From: a virus
Direction: 5' to 3' (one strand)
DNA: 21,476 nucleotides
IMG/VR virus record: IMGVR_UViG_3300010392_000008
Location: 1 to 21,476 of that record
Part shown: positions 14,061-21,476 of the stretch, piece by piece
How the letters are laid out: every line of letters starts with the position of its first letter
Numbering within the stretch: the stretch's first letter is position 1
Notes under the pieces: model-generated
What the model was told of the DNA's origin: nothing
Database searches by the model: none
The model's input: only the letters and a program-made list of their open reading frames with translations
Program-made: the position numbers and the translations under genes

Positions 14061-14648
14061 ATGGCTATAATAGTTGAAGATGGAACGGTGGTACCCGGCG
14101 CCAATTCGTATGTTACGCGGACAGAAACTAACGATTACTTTAAGGAAATCAACGACTCTGTTTGGGCGGGGGTAGTAAATAACGACAAAGACGCCTCCCT
14201 AGTAAACGCGTGGCGATATTTGCAGCAAAAATACAGGCTGCGATGGCTGGGGAGTCGCGTGGATGCAACTCAGTCGGGAGATTGGCCGCGCCGCGGCGTA
14301 CCAGTTGTTGATTTTTTCGATCCATTTTTCAATCAGGTAGGCGTCCCCCTCGCTTTTCAGGATACGTATTTTATCCCAGAAAACGAAATCCCGCAGGAAG
14401 TTAAGGATGCTCAAATGCTGCTCGCGCGCGCTCAAATTGACGCGAACAGCGGGTTGACTGTGACGCTACAAAAACCATTGGGGCGGCAGACAAGTAAGGA
14501 AAAGGTCGGGAGCCTTGAAGTGCAATACATGACGCCCGAAGAGGGCGGCGACGCGCGCCAGACGATTGAGTACTGGGATGCAATGCAACGGATTGAGCCC
14601 TACCTAAACCCCGCATTCGGAGCGGTAGGTAGATTATCAAGGAACTGA
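14061..14648 (+). CDS. Head-tail adaptor (DnaT-like connector)
   Basis: 195 residues. The sequence follows the family annotated as DnaT-like, which in phages takes the gp6-like adaptor place under the portal. It has a start VEDGTVVPGANSYVTRTETNDYF, a helix with ASLVNAWRYLQQKYRLRWLGSR, the WPRRGVPVVD motif, then IPQEVKDAQMLLARAQID, and an EKVGSLEVQY segment before the final helix ending in PYLNPAFG. Despite the name I see no reason to think it acts in replication here. Its place at the head of stopper, neck and tail-terminator genes supports a connector. It is translated from ATG 14061, with GAGG inside the micro-ORF. Confidence 0.82.
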   Translation: MAIIVEDGTVVPGANSYVTRTETNDYFKEINDSVWAGVVNNDKDASLVNAWRYLQQKYRLRWLGSRVDATQSGDWPRRGVPVVDFFDPFFNQVGVPLAFQDTYFIPENEIPQEVKDAQMLLARAQIDANSGLTVTLQKPLGRQTSKEKVGSLEVQYMTPEEGGDARQTIEYWDAMQRIEPYLNPAFGAVGRLSRN

Positions 14649-14649
14649 T

Positions 14650-15006
14650 ATGCCCGGATTATTGGACGGTTTACAAGATGTCGCGACGCGACTTATCACT
14701 GACTTTGGCGGTCCGGCGGTACTGCGGACCATTTCACAGACGTTTGACGCGTCGACCGGCAACACGACAGACACTTTCGCAGATCAAGGCGTTATCGCCA
14801 CGCCGCCGGAACCGTACAGCGTCGGCCGGATCGACAACAGCGTAATTCAGACACAGGATCTCTCAACGCTGGTACAGGGCGCCGGTTTGTCACCGAAAAG
14901 CGGCGACCGGCTGATTAAAGACGGCGTCGACTATCAGATTGTGCGCGTTCGGCCGCAGTCGGCCGGCACGGTGATTGCGTTCTACGAACTTCAACTGCGT
15001 GTGTAA
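14650..15006 (+). CDS. Head closure (stopper) protein
   Basis: 118 residues, starting ATG 14650 just after the adaptor stop. A helix LLDGLQDVATRLITDFG is followed by beta strands: AVLRTISQTFDASTGNT, GVIATPPEPYSVGRID, and a KSGDRLIKDGVDYQIVRVRP segment, ending in YELQLRV. This is the usual plan of small phage stoppers, with G-D-x-L/V, xxDGxxYxIV and a final R-V. The protein would close the filled head below the adaptor. Its stop overlaps the next start as TAATG. Confidence 0.78.
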   Translation: MPGLLDGLQDVATRLITDFGGPAVLRTISQTFDASTGNTTDTFADQGVIATPPEPYSVGRIDNSVIQTQDLSTLVQGAGLSPKSGDRLIKDGVDYQIVRVRPQSAGTVIAFYELQLRV

Positions 15007-15407
15007 TGGCCCGGATCAAATTCCGAAACGGGGCAAAGTTCAAGCTTGACTTGCGACGCTTTGACGACTTGACCCTTGAGCAGCATGCGCAGTTATTGCG
15101 GAAAGTAGCGTTTCAGTTGCTTGGCCTTATCGTCGCGAAAAACCCTGTCGACACGGGCCGGTCACAAAACAACTGGCAGGTTGCCGTCGACACGTCCGCG
15201 GGCGACGCAGAAATTAACGGAATCAGATCAGCCGGCGCGGTCGAGGCCGACGGGCTGGCAGAACTTGCCAGCGTAAAACCGTTTTCAACAATCATTTTGT
15301 ACAACAACGTTGATTACATTGTGTTTCTTGAAGAGGGTAGCAGCACGCAGGCGCCGCAAGGCTTCGTTCAGATATCAATTGTTGAGGTAGAAAGCCAATT
15401 TCGTTGA
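15006..15407 (+). CDS. HK97 gp10-like neck or tail-completion protein
   Basis: 133 residues. Basic N-terminal part with LTLEQHAQLLRKVAFQLLGLIV, then the family landmark NPVDTGRSQNNWQV (residues about 46-59), a beta part, and the C-terminal LEEGSSTQAPQGFVQ motif, which is the E-x-G-S-S-x-QAP-x-G signature of the gp10-like family. These proteins sit at the head-tail interface or the top of the tail. Standing between stopper and tail terminator, a tail-completion role is expected. The start is ATG 15006, coupled to the previous stop. Confidence 0.85.
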   Translation: MARIKFRNGAKFKLDLRRFDDLTLEQHAQLLRKVAFQLLGLIVAKNPVDTGRSQNNWQVAVDTSAGDAEINGIRSAGAVEADGLAELASVKPFSTIILYNNVDYIVFLEEGSSTQAPQGFVQISIVEVESQFR

Positions 15408-15452
15408 TTCGGGGTTGATATCCTGAATATCAAGCTGCTAAAATAGGGAGTT

Positions 15453-15872
15453 ATGGGACATTCAACCGATGCAGCAACAATCCGCCAGCGTTTTGACGCT
15501 GAATGGCCTGTTGCACAGCCGGGTATTCCTTTTTCGTTTGGCGACGTCGAGTATAACCCGCCAGACGACGAACCTTGGGTGCGCGTCAACACCCTTTCAG
15601 GTGCACAAACACAAGTCAGCATGGGCAAATTGCGTCGATTCCGCCGTGTGGGTTTGGTACTTGTGCAAATCTTCGTACCCGCCGGGAGCGGTGACGGAAC
15701 AGCCCGGGAACTTGCGGACAGCGTCGCCGCGATATATCAAGGGCGAACGGTTAATGGTGTAATTTTCCGGGGAACGGGACTAACACGCGTAGGCATAGAC
15801 GGTGCATGGGTGCAATATAACGCGTCAACGCCATATCAGGCTGACGATTTGATTGCAAATCCAACACCTTGA
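15453..15872 (+). CDS. Tail terminator protein (DUF4128-like)
   Basis: 139 residues from ATG 15453, with GGGAG upstream. The pattern TIRQRFDAEWP, then PWVRVNTLSGAQTQVSMGK, RRVGLVLVQIFVPAGSGDG, ARELADSVAAIYQG and a final GVIFRGTGLTRVG plus Y-Q-A-D fits the DUF4128/tail terminator family. It caps the finished tail tube and joins it to the neck, fixing tail length with the tape measure. Order before the tail tube gene supports this. Confidence 0.82.
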   Translation: MGHSTDAATIRQRFDAEWPVAQPGIPFSFGDVEYNPPDDEPWVRVNTLSGAQTQVSMGKLRRFRRVGLVLVQIFVPAGSGDGTARELADSVAAIYQGRTVNGVIFRGTGLTRVGIDGAWVQYNASTPYQADDLIANPTP

Positions 15873-15898
15873 TAAATTAAACAAGGGAGTTCAACAAA

Positions 15899-17110
15899 AT
15901 GTCAGACTCAAGTTCTGTACAGTTGTTCTTCGTTGAAGAAACCGCGTGGGGCGAAATCCCGGTTGTCAGCCCGTTGGTGCTGTCCGAATTTCGTTTTACA
16001 AATGAGTCTTTGACGCAGAATACCGAAACGGCCACTTCTGAAGAAATTCGAAGCGACCGCCAAGTTGCCGACATTATCCGCACGCAGGTTGGCGCGGGCG
16101 GTGACGCAGGGATTGAATTGTCGTTTGGTTCACACGACCCGTTATTTGCGGGCGCACTATACGACGATTTTTCGACCGAAGTTAATGAAACGGGTATTGG
16201 AATCGATATCTCGTTACCATCACCGGAAAACAATACCGGTATTTTGACGAATACAACTGGCGGAAGTCCGGACCCGTTCAAGAACATTGTTGCTGGGCAG
16301 TTTATCCGGTTGTCAGGTTCCCTTGCGTCACCGACGAACGACGGTTTTTACAAAGTTGTATCGATAGGCGCCGGCTCCCCGGAAGCGCTGACCGTTAGTC
16401 CGGCGCCGCCAAGTGCGGAGTCTATCGCTAGCGCAAGTATCAGGGGGCAGTTTGTAAAGAACGGCACCACGCGAAAAAGCTTCCAGATCGAAAAGCTGTT
16501 TTCTGATCTGTCACCGTTACAGATACAGCGTTTTTCCGGCATGCGCGTTGGGTCCATGGACCTAAACATTGCACCGGGCGCCATTATCAACGGTTCGTTT
16601 ACGTTCCAAGGCAAGCAATTGATTGCTAGCAGTACGTCGATTGGCAGTCAAACGCAGTCGCTTTCTACTGACGACGTCATGAATGCGGTGGACAATATAA
16701 CCGATATTCTGGTTAATGGCGAAAGTGTTAGCGATCTTGCGGCATGCTTTACAAACGTTCAGTTTACCGTCGAAAACAACCTGCGTGACCAGCCATGTAT
16801 CGGTTCGCTAGCGCTGGGTGGTATCGGCATAGGCAGGACGAACGTCAGCGGCACGATTGAGGCGTATTTCCGCAACAGGGCGTTGTTCGATTTGTATCTG
16901 GACTTCCTGACAACGTCAGTGTCGTTCCGGGCAACGCTTGGTGGCGATTCGTACGTGTTTGACTTCCCAGCCGTGAAATTTACAAGCGGCGAAGTCGTGG
17001 CAGGTGGCAACGATCAAGACGTTATTGTTTCGCTTGAATTTGAATCCAAGCGTGACCCGGCGTCCGACTTCATGGTTGCCATAAACAGAATTCCGGCTGG
17101 CACTGCATAA
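15899..17110 (+). CDS. Major tail tube protein
   Basis: 403 residues, with AAGGGAG about ten bases before ATG 15899. The start VQLFFVEETAWGEIPVVSP followed by LTQNTETATSEEIRSDRQVAD and AGIELSFGSHDPLFAGALYDD matches the tail tube family (Phage_tube_2 type). It is long for a tube protein because of an inserted beta domain at about residues 130-185 (GQFIRLSGSLASPTNDGFYKVV), a common surface addition. The protein polymerises in rings around the tape measure to make the tube. The terminator directly after the stop suggests a need for high output. No sheath gene follows, which supports a non-contractile tail. Confidence 0.9.
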   Translation: MSDSSSVQLFFVEETAWGEIPVVSPLVLSEFRFTNESLTQNTETATSEEIRSDRQVADIIRTQVGAGGDAGIELSFGSHDPLFAGALYDDFSTEVNETGIGIDISLPSPENNTGILTNTTGGSPDPFKNIVAGQFIRLSGSLASPTNDGFYKVVSIGAGSPEALTVSPAPPSAESIASASIRGQFVKNGTTRKSFQIEKLFSDLSPLQIQRFSGMRVGSMDLNIAPGAIINGSFTFQGKQLIASSTSIGSQTQSLSTDDVMNAVDNITDILVNGESVSDLAACFTNVQFTVENNLRDQPCIGSLALGGIGIGRTNVSGTIEAYFRNRALFDLYLDFLTTSVSFRATLGGDSYVFDFPAVKFTSGEVVAGGNDQDVIVSLEFESKRDPASDFMVAINRIPAGTA

Positions 17111-17126
17111 TAGCTGGGTAATACAC

Positions 17127-17155
17127 GGTGGGGGCATCGGGCCCCCACCATTTTT
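17127..17155 (+). terminator. Intrinsic terminator after the tail tube gene
   Basis: GGTGGGGGC (17127-17135) pairs perfectly with GCCCCCACC (17141-17149) around a 5-base loop, followed by ATTTTT (17150-17155). It lies 16 bases after the tail tube stop and before the ribosome site of the chaperone gene. It would separate tail tube from the lower-output chaperone and tape measure genes. Confidence 0.87.
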
Positions 17156-17169
17156 CGGGAGCGTATAGA

Positions 17170-17550
17170 ATGAACATTTTGGACCAGTTTTCGACCGATA
17201 AAGAATTGGAGCTGAACGGCGTATGGGTGGAAATCGGCGACGGAACAACGCTTTGCGTTGCGCGCTTGTATAACGACCGGTACAGCGAAGCACTGCGCGG
17301 CGCCATGAAGCCGCACAAGCGGCAGGTTATGGACAACGAATCAAGCCTTGAAATTATGATCGACGTCGAAGCACGAACCGTCCTGATTGGCTGGGAAGGC
17401 GTCACCGAAGGCGACGACGACGTACCGTATTCCATTGAAAAGGCAAAGGAATACCTGCACGTTCGCGACTTCCGCAAACTGGTACTTGAAATCGCCGGCA
17501 GTATGGAAACATACAAGGCACAGGAACTCGAGGACGGCGAAAAAAACTGA
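17170..17550 (+). CDS. Tail assembly chaperone, G-type
   Basis: 126 residues from ATG 17170, with GGGAG nine bases upstream; an in-frame GTG at 17128 lies in the terminator hairpin and is rejected. The sequence NILDQFSTDKELELNGVWVEIGDGT, CVARLYNDRYSEAL, ARTVLIGWEGVTEGDDD and IEKAKEYLHVRDFRKLVLEIAG is the usual G-type chaperone layout. The protein helps the tape measure and tube subunits join during tail assembly and is not kept in the virion. It ends GAA AAA AAC TGA, and the end overlaps a slippery site that makes a longer G-T product. Confidence 0.88.
   Translation: MNILDQFSTDKELELNGVWVEIGDGTTLCVARLYNDRYSEALRGAMKPHKRQVMDNESSLEIMIDVEARTVLIGWEGVTEGDDDVPYSIEKAKEYLHVRDFRKLVLEIAGSMETYKAQELEDGEKN
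17541..17547 (+). other. Programmed -1 frameshift site A AAA AAC
   Basis: Seven A then C at 17540-17547 give the slippery heptamer A AAA AAC, in register with the G frame (GAA AAA AAC TGA). A -1 slip bypasses the TGA and reads AAA CTG ATT AAT GCC TTG into the T frame, which stays open to 17876. A possible hairpin, GGAACCTTG (17566-17574) with CAAGTTCC (17582-17589) and one bulged C, lies 18 bases downstream, which is somewhat far for a stimulator. Confidence 0.87.
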
Positions 17551-17558
17551 TTAATGCC

Positions 17559-17876
17559 TTGGAATGGAACCTTGAATACGGCAAGTTCCTTGGCAAGTAT
17601 CAGCAGATTTACGAAAAAACGGGAAAAATGCCGTCTGCATTGGCAAAGCGTCCCGAAGTGCTGCCACATCTGTTAGACTATTGGAATGGATTCACAAGCT
17701 TGGACAGGTCCCGCGAGTGGTCAATGGGGGGCCCGTTCGGCATACGGTACGCGGAAATGATTGCCTTTGCGGCGATACACCGTTTCCGCGACGACGATCT
17801 GGCCGACTTGGCCTTTTACGTCGGCAAACTCGATAATGTCTACCTGAAGTGGTACGCTGAGCATGGCAAGACTTGA
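17559..17876 (+). CDS. Tail assembly chaperone, T-type extension (made by frameshift)
   Basis: The T frame is open from 17547 and ends at TGA 17874-17876. The TTG at 17559 has no ribosome site, so the T part is most likely made only as a G-T fusion, about 235 residues long. The sequence EWNLEYGKFLGKYQQIYEKTG, RPEVLPHLLDYWNGF, then a FGIRYAEMIAFAAIHRF and DLADLAFYVGKLDNVYL helix set fits T-type extensions, which bind the tube protein while G binds the tape measure. Its end overlaps the tape measure start by 14 bases. Confidence 0.82.
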   Translation: MEWNLEYGKFLGKYQQIYEKTGKMPSALAKRPEVLPHLLDYWNGFTSLDRSREWSMGGPFGIRYAEMIAFAAIHRFRDDDLADLAFYVGKLDNVYLKWYAEHGKT

Positions 17877-19974
17877 AGTTGAAATTGATGGTTCAGGCGC
17901 CCGACGTGGCGCCCGGACCGTCACACGTTCGCTTGACGACATCCGGCGCAAAACCGGCGAGTCAGAACAGGGCTTCCGGCGCCAAGATAAGGCGATAAAG
18001 AATGTCAACGCTTCCGGCCGCGCCCTTGGACAGCTTGCGGGCGTGCTTGCAGGCGCGTTCAGCGTCGTCAAAATCATTCAGGCGGGCGACGCCTACACCC
18101 AACTTTCGAATCGCTTAAAACTCGTTACAGACAGCACTGAAGAGCTGACAGCGGTTACCGAAAATCTCTTTGCAATCTCACAGAATGCCCGGGTAAGCTT
18201 CGAGTCGACCGCGGAACTGTATCAGCGGGTCGCCCGGGCAAGTGATGCACTGGGCAAAAGCACGAAAGAAGTGCTTGACGTCACCGAAGCGGTTTCCAAG
18301 GCAATAACGATTTCCGGCGTATCCGCCGATTCGGCCAACGCCGCAATTGTGCAGTTGGGGCAGGGTTTGGCATCCGGCGCGCTGCGCGGCGACGAACTGC
18401 GGTCCGTGCTGGAACAGACGCCGCGGCTTGCGCAGGCAATCGCCGACGGTCTGGACGTACCCATTGGCAAGCTTCGCGAGCTTGGCGCCGAAGGTGAACT
18501 GACGGCGGACAAGGTATTTGGCGCGCTTCAGAGTCAGGCCGCTGTGTTGAATGCCGAGTTTGGCCAGTTGGATGCGACGGTCAGTCAGTCGCTGACGGTG
18601 TTAGAGAACAGTTTTATTCGGTTGGTGGGACGCCTTGACCAAACGCTTGGCGTCACTGGCAACCTTGCGAACGGCTTCATTTCCCTTGCACAAGAGATCG
18701 ACAGCGACGTGGACAGTATCGAAGACCTAGCGTTTTCGTTCACGCAGTTGGTGCGCGCCGGCACGCTGTCACTGACGACCCTTGATAATCGTTTCGACCA
18801 GTTACAAAATACCATCGTCGGAACCATTGCGACGATAATCGGCGACGATTCGGTTGCAGAAGCCGCGGCAAACGAGCGCGTCAACATTGAACGCGAGCTG
18901 GAAGCAGAGCTGCTTTCCATCACAGACTTTCTGAACGACGAACGCGAGCAGTTCGAAGACCGCAAGCGCTTGTTTGAAGAGGCAAGCCAGCTTGACTTAG
19001 ACATCGCGCCGACCGGCGGCGGTGCCCAGATCATTGACCCGGCCGCCGCGGCCGAAGCGCAGAAGCTTTCAGACAGCCTTGATAAACTTGCCGATAGTGT
19101 CCGCCGGCAGGTTGACCCGTTGTTTGTGTATGAACAGGAACTGGCCAAACTTGACGAATTGCTGATAACGGACCGAATCACGCAGGAACAGTTCAACGCC
19201 GCACTGAACGCCGCGGGCGCGACGTACGCCGCCGCTACGCCCGAAGGGCAGGCATACAATGCAATGCTTGCCGAAGGTGCCCGGATCACCGAGGCGGCGC
19301 TGACACCGGCCGAAGAGTACGCAAACACGGTCAATAATCTGGCCGCACTGCTGGAAGGCGGGTTTATTTCGCAGGAAACCTTCAACCGGTCAGTCGAAGA
19401 GTCGGCCGCCAAGCTGAAGGACGCGACCGGCGCCAGCAGCGAGCTTGCCGGATTCCTTGAACAGACCAGCATACAGGCGGCGCGCAACATTCAAACAGCC
19501 TTCGCAGACTTCCTGTTTGATCCGTTCGACGAAGGAATTTCCGGGCTGGTATCGAATTTCGCCGACGCATTGCGCCGAATGGCGGCTGAGGCCTTGAGTC
19601 AGCAGATACTTTCCGGTATATTTGGGGCTCTTACTGGCGGTGCTGGTGGCGGTGCAGGGGGCGGCTTGTTGTCAGCCTTCGCAGGTGCATTCACCGGTCG
19701 CCAGACTGGCGGCCCGTTGGTTGCCGGTCAAGCGTCAATGGTTGGCGAACGTGGGCAGGAAGCATTCGTACCGCGTGAAGCCGGACAAGTCACGTCGAAC
19801 AGGGAACTTCGTCAGGGTGCAGGTGCTGCGCCGAACGTTAACGTACCCGTTGAAATCATTAATATTACCGACCCGTCGGCTATTCCGGCGGCAATGGAAA
19901 GCGCACAGGGGCAGAAAGCTATCCTTAACGTGATAGGGCAGAACCCCGATTCAGTCAGAAGGGCATTAAGCTAA
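17863..19974 (+). CDS. Tape measure protein
   Basis: 703 residues. The start ARLEVEIDGSGARRGARTV is followed by a hydrophobic stretch (about 55-72) and the well-known tape measure N-terminal domain with AYTQLSNRLKLVTDS, VSFESTAELYQRVARAS, SADSANAAIVQLGQGLASGA and LRGDELRSVLEQTPRLAQAI. A long helical middle follows, then a Gly-rich segment (GGAGGGAGGG near 590) and the C-terminal GGPLVAGQASMVGERGQEAF motif of lambda-like tape measures. The protein sets tail length and passes through the tube at injection. At about 0.15 nm per residue a tail near 100 nm is expected. The long antisense ORF over it (18585-19490) is a shadow. Confidence 0.95.
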   Translation: MARLEVEIDGSGARRGARTVTRSLDDIRRKTGESEQGFRRQDKAIKNVNASGRALGQLAGVLAGAFSVVKIIQAGDAYTQLSNRLKLVTDSTEELTAVTENLFAISQNARVSFESTAELYQRVARASDALGKSTKEVLDVTEAVSKAITISGVSADSANAAIVQLGQGLASGALRGDELRSVLEQTPRLAQAIADGLDVPIGKLRELGAEGELTADKVFGALQSQAAVLNAEFGQLDATVSQSLTVLENSFIRLVGRLDQTLGVTGNLANGFISLAQEIDSDVDSIEDLAFSFTQLVRAGTLSLTTLDNRFDQLQNTIVGTIATIIGDDSVAEAAANERVNIERELEAELLSITDFLNDEREQFEDRKRLFEEASQLDLDIAPTGGGAQIIDPAAAAEAQKLSDSLDKLADSVRRQVDPLFVYEQELAKLDELLITDRITQEQFNAALNAAGATYAAATPEGQAYNAMLAEGARITEAALTPAEEYANTVNNLAALLEGGFISQETFNRSVEESAAKLKDATGASSELAGFLEQTSIQAARNIQTAFADFLFDPFDEGISGLVSNFADALRRMAAEALSQQILSGIFGALTGGAGGGAGGGLLSAFAGAFTGRQTGGPLVAGQASMVGERGQEAFVPREAGQVTSNRELRQGAGAAPNVNVPVEIINITDPSAIPAAMESAQGQKAILNVIGQNPDSVRRALS

Positions 19975-21047
19975 TGGCAAAAATTACAGGTACAGCAGAT
20001 AATTATCTGGATTTAATGACAGACTTCCGCGATTTCATCACGGGAGTTTCGCCGACACTGTCGTGGTTGACGGTGCGCGATACTTCGACAAGCCCGGTTG
20101 GCGCCAATTCACCGAACACGTCGGAAATGATTTTCGAGGGTGACGCAAGCAACGGCGGCAGTCCCGAACGCAAGCTGTATTTCGGGTTCAAGAGTTATGA
20201 AACACCCGCGGCGTCTATATTTGGCTTGGAACTGAGAGGGTTTACCGGGTTTGACCCGGGAAGCCCGGAGGGCAGCATAGCTTTTGAAGATCAGCCCGAC
20301 GCAAGCAACCCTGTTTATATTCCCTTGCAAAACACGACGATGACATATTGGATATGGGCCAACGAACGACGCGTTATCATGGTTATCAAAACGGGAACAG
20401 CGTATCAGTGGTTGCACGCTGGATTCCTTGATACGTTCGCCACTGAAAGCGAGTATCCATACCCGCTAATGGTCATGGGTAGTTCGCATAACCCGCTATA
20501 TGCGTTCAACAACAATTCCCTTGACTTTTCTACAGGCGCGGACCCGGCAGGAAACGCTACTGAATTCACGCCGTCGGCTTGGACGTCGTCCATGTTCCTG
20601 CGATTTGTTGACGGTCAGTGGTACCCGATAAAGAATTTCAGTGGTACATCAACGGCCGTGGCATTAACGGCGCGCGGTGTTTGGCCCTTGGTCGGTTATA
20701 CTCCGTCTAACTGGCCCGTTGATGGGCGCATACCAAACCCGCAGCGCGAATTCAGAGATAAATATTATGCCACTACAGCGGGCGGCACCACGTCGGCGTT
20801 ACTGGCGAAAACACCGGGAAGTCCGGACGATATATCACCGATGTTCCCCTTAACAATAATCTGGTCTAGCCCTTCGCAGCAAATGCTTGGTGAAATAAGC
20901 GGGTTGTTCTGGTTGAGCGGATCGGGCGGCGTTACCGCTGAAGACGAAATATTTGATACCGGCGTCAGTCCGGAACAGCGGTACCTTGTTTTTCAAAATG
21001 TTCACAGAACCGACCCGTGGACATTTATGGCGGTAAAGGACGAATAA
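19974..21047 (+). CDS. Tail protein after the tape measure
   Basis: 357 residues, start ATG 19974 in a TAATG overlap with the tape measure gene. The sequence begins NYLDLMTDFRDFITG and has GLELRGFTGFDPGSPEG, MTYWIWANERRVIMVIKTG, then FATESEYPYPLMVMGSSHNP. This YPYPL-x-x-x-G pattern with a preceding W-x-x-x-N-x-R-R-V strand occurs in a family of tail proteins located after tape measures in several phages. I know no molecular role; tail tip or baseplate is expected from position. It is Ser/Gly/Pro-rich and beta-type. The product starts like that of the next gene (DLM then F-x-TG then W). Confidence 0.72.
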   Translation: MAKITGTADNYLDLMTDFRDFITGVSPTLSWLTVRDTSTSPVGANSPNTSEMIFEGDASNGGSPERKLYFGFKSYETPAASIFGLELRGFTGFDPGSPEGSIAFEDQPDASNPVYIPLQNTTMTYWIWANERRVIMVIKTGTAYQWLHAGFLDTFATESEYPYPLMVMGSSHNPLYAFNNNSLDFSTGADPAGNATEFTPSAWTSSMFLRFVDGQWYPIKNFSGTSTAVALTARGVWPLVGYTPSNWPVDGRIPNPQREFRDKYYATTAGGTTSALLAKTPGSPDDISPMFPLTIIWSSPSQQMLGEISGLFWLSGSGGVTAEDEIFDTGVSPEQRYLVFQNVHRTDPWTFMAVKDE

Positions 21048-21049
21048 TT

Positions 21050-21476
21050 ATGAGTTATGAAACAGGCACTGCGACGGGTCCAAGCGACCTAATGGCGAAG
21101 CTGAATACGTTCTTGACTGGTACGCCGGGATGGACCGCGGATTTGGCACCCGGCGGAAGCAACCGCGCGATATGGAGTAAAGCGGGCGTAAGCGCTAAAA
21201 TTTTTGTTTCATGGGACACGAACAACCTTGGCCTTGGGATTATTCAGGACATCGCGTCACCGGTCGATCAGGTGGGCACGGCGCAGGTGGGGTATGAATT
21301 CACAAGCAACACAATAACGACTAACCGTTATGTCAATATTATGACTGGGCCGTACCAGGCGTACCACTTTTTCGAAGATGACAACTACATACATATTGTC
21401 GTTGAAATAAGCACCGGCCTATTTCGACATTTCGGATGGGGTCAACTTATAAAGCTCGGAAGCTGGACGGGCGGGA
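21050..21476 (+). CDS. Tail protein, N-terminal part (cut by window end)
   Basis: ATG 21050 opens a frame that stays open for 142 codons to the window end; the stop is outside. It begins after the previous stop (21045-21047) by two bases. The start SYETGTATGPSDLMAKLNTF and LTGTPGW resemble the previous gene, and the part near the end (QAYHFFEDDNYIHIVVEIS, then FRHFGWGQLIKLGSWTGG) follows a pattern seen in phage tail proteins with a HF-x-FG-x-L-x-K-x-G-x-x-TGG motif. Function unknown; a tail tip or related role is inferred from position. Confidence 0.65.
   Translation, partial: MSYETGTATGPSDLMAKLNTFLTGTPGWTADLAPGGSNRAIWSKAGVSAKIFVSWDTNNLGLGIIQDIASPVDQVGTAQVGYEFTSNTITTNRYVNIMTGPYQAYHFFEDDNYIHIVVEISTGLFRHFGWGQLIKLGSWTGG

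Noticed and set aside
15415-15444. TTGATA, 18-base spacer, TAAAAT as promoter, with a 7-base-pair hairpin over the first part
   Set aside because: Good match to consensus, but the expected start near 15451 would leave the tail terminator gene almost leaderless and lose its ribosome site; kept only as a weak candidate.
18585-19490. 301-codon ORF on the - strand
   Set aside because: It lies fully inside the tape measure gene, is Ser/Ala-rich in the way of an antisense shadow of a GC3-rich gene, and has no ribosome site or motif.

Overview
This window is the packaging, head and tail-assembly section of a tailed double-stranded DNA phage or prophage, most likely a siphovirus. The evidence is a tail tube gene, a G/T-type tail chaperone pair with a frameshift signal, and a tape measure gene of only 703 residues, with no sheath gene seen. 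Every supported gene is on the + strand. Genes are packed with 1-4 base stop/start overlaps (ATGA, GTGA, TAATG), so translational coupling is common. No integrase, repressor, tRNA, CRISPR array or host gene is visible, so the host cannot be named; a proteobacterial host is only a guess from the protein families.

Layout. 1-3363: the 3' end of the small terminase gene, the large terminase, and a DUF4055-type portal with a His-rich C-terminal tail. 3360-6793: accessory and head-morphogenesis genes. These are a 45-residue basic protein, a sulfotransferase-like P-loop protein, and a minor head (Mu gpF-like) protein that appears split into several ORFs, followed by two small unknown genes. The gpF-like protein carries an HExxH metallopeptidase domain whose second half lies beyond an in-frame TAA. 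6782-8758: a candidate promoter, scaffold, major capsid protein and a strong intrinsic terminator.

8787-14004: eight genes between the capsid and the connector genes. Two follow the capsid gene and overlap each other by 161 bases. Then come a decoration-like protein, three small phage proteins of families I know only as conserved, an AT-richer LamG-type lectin gene, a 22-residue tandem-repeat protein, and a BppU-like beta-domain protein. I infer that several of these decorate the head or act as fibres. 14001-15872: a 19-codon basic micro-ORF, then the connector series (DnaT-like adaptor, stopper, HK97 gp10-like neck protein, tail terminator).

15899-21476: tail tube protein, a second intrinsic terminator, tail assembly chaperone G with an A AAA AAC slippery site leading into T, tape measure protein, and two related tail proteins, the second cut by the window end.

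How they work together: terminase and portal fill the prohead built by scaffold, capsid and minor head protein; the connectors close the head and join it to a tail made of tube protein around the tape measure, assembled with G and GT. The two terminators sit just after the two genes expected to need the most product (capsid and tail tube). The most unusual points are the metallopeptidase domain interrupted by a stop codon, the split minor head gene, the overprinted gene pair after the capsid gene, the tandem-repeat protein beside a lectin, and the 19-codon basic micro-ORF.
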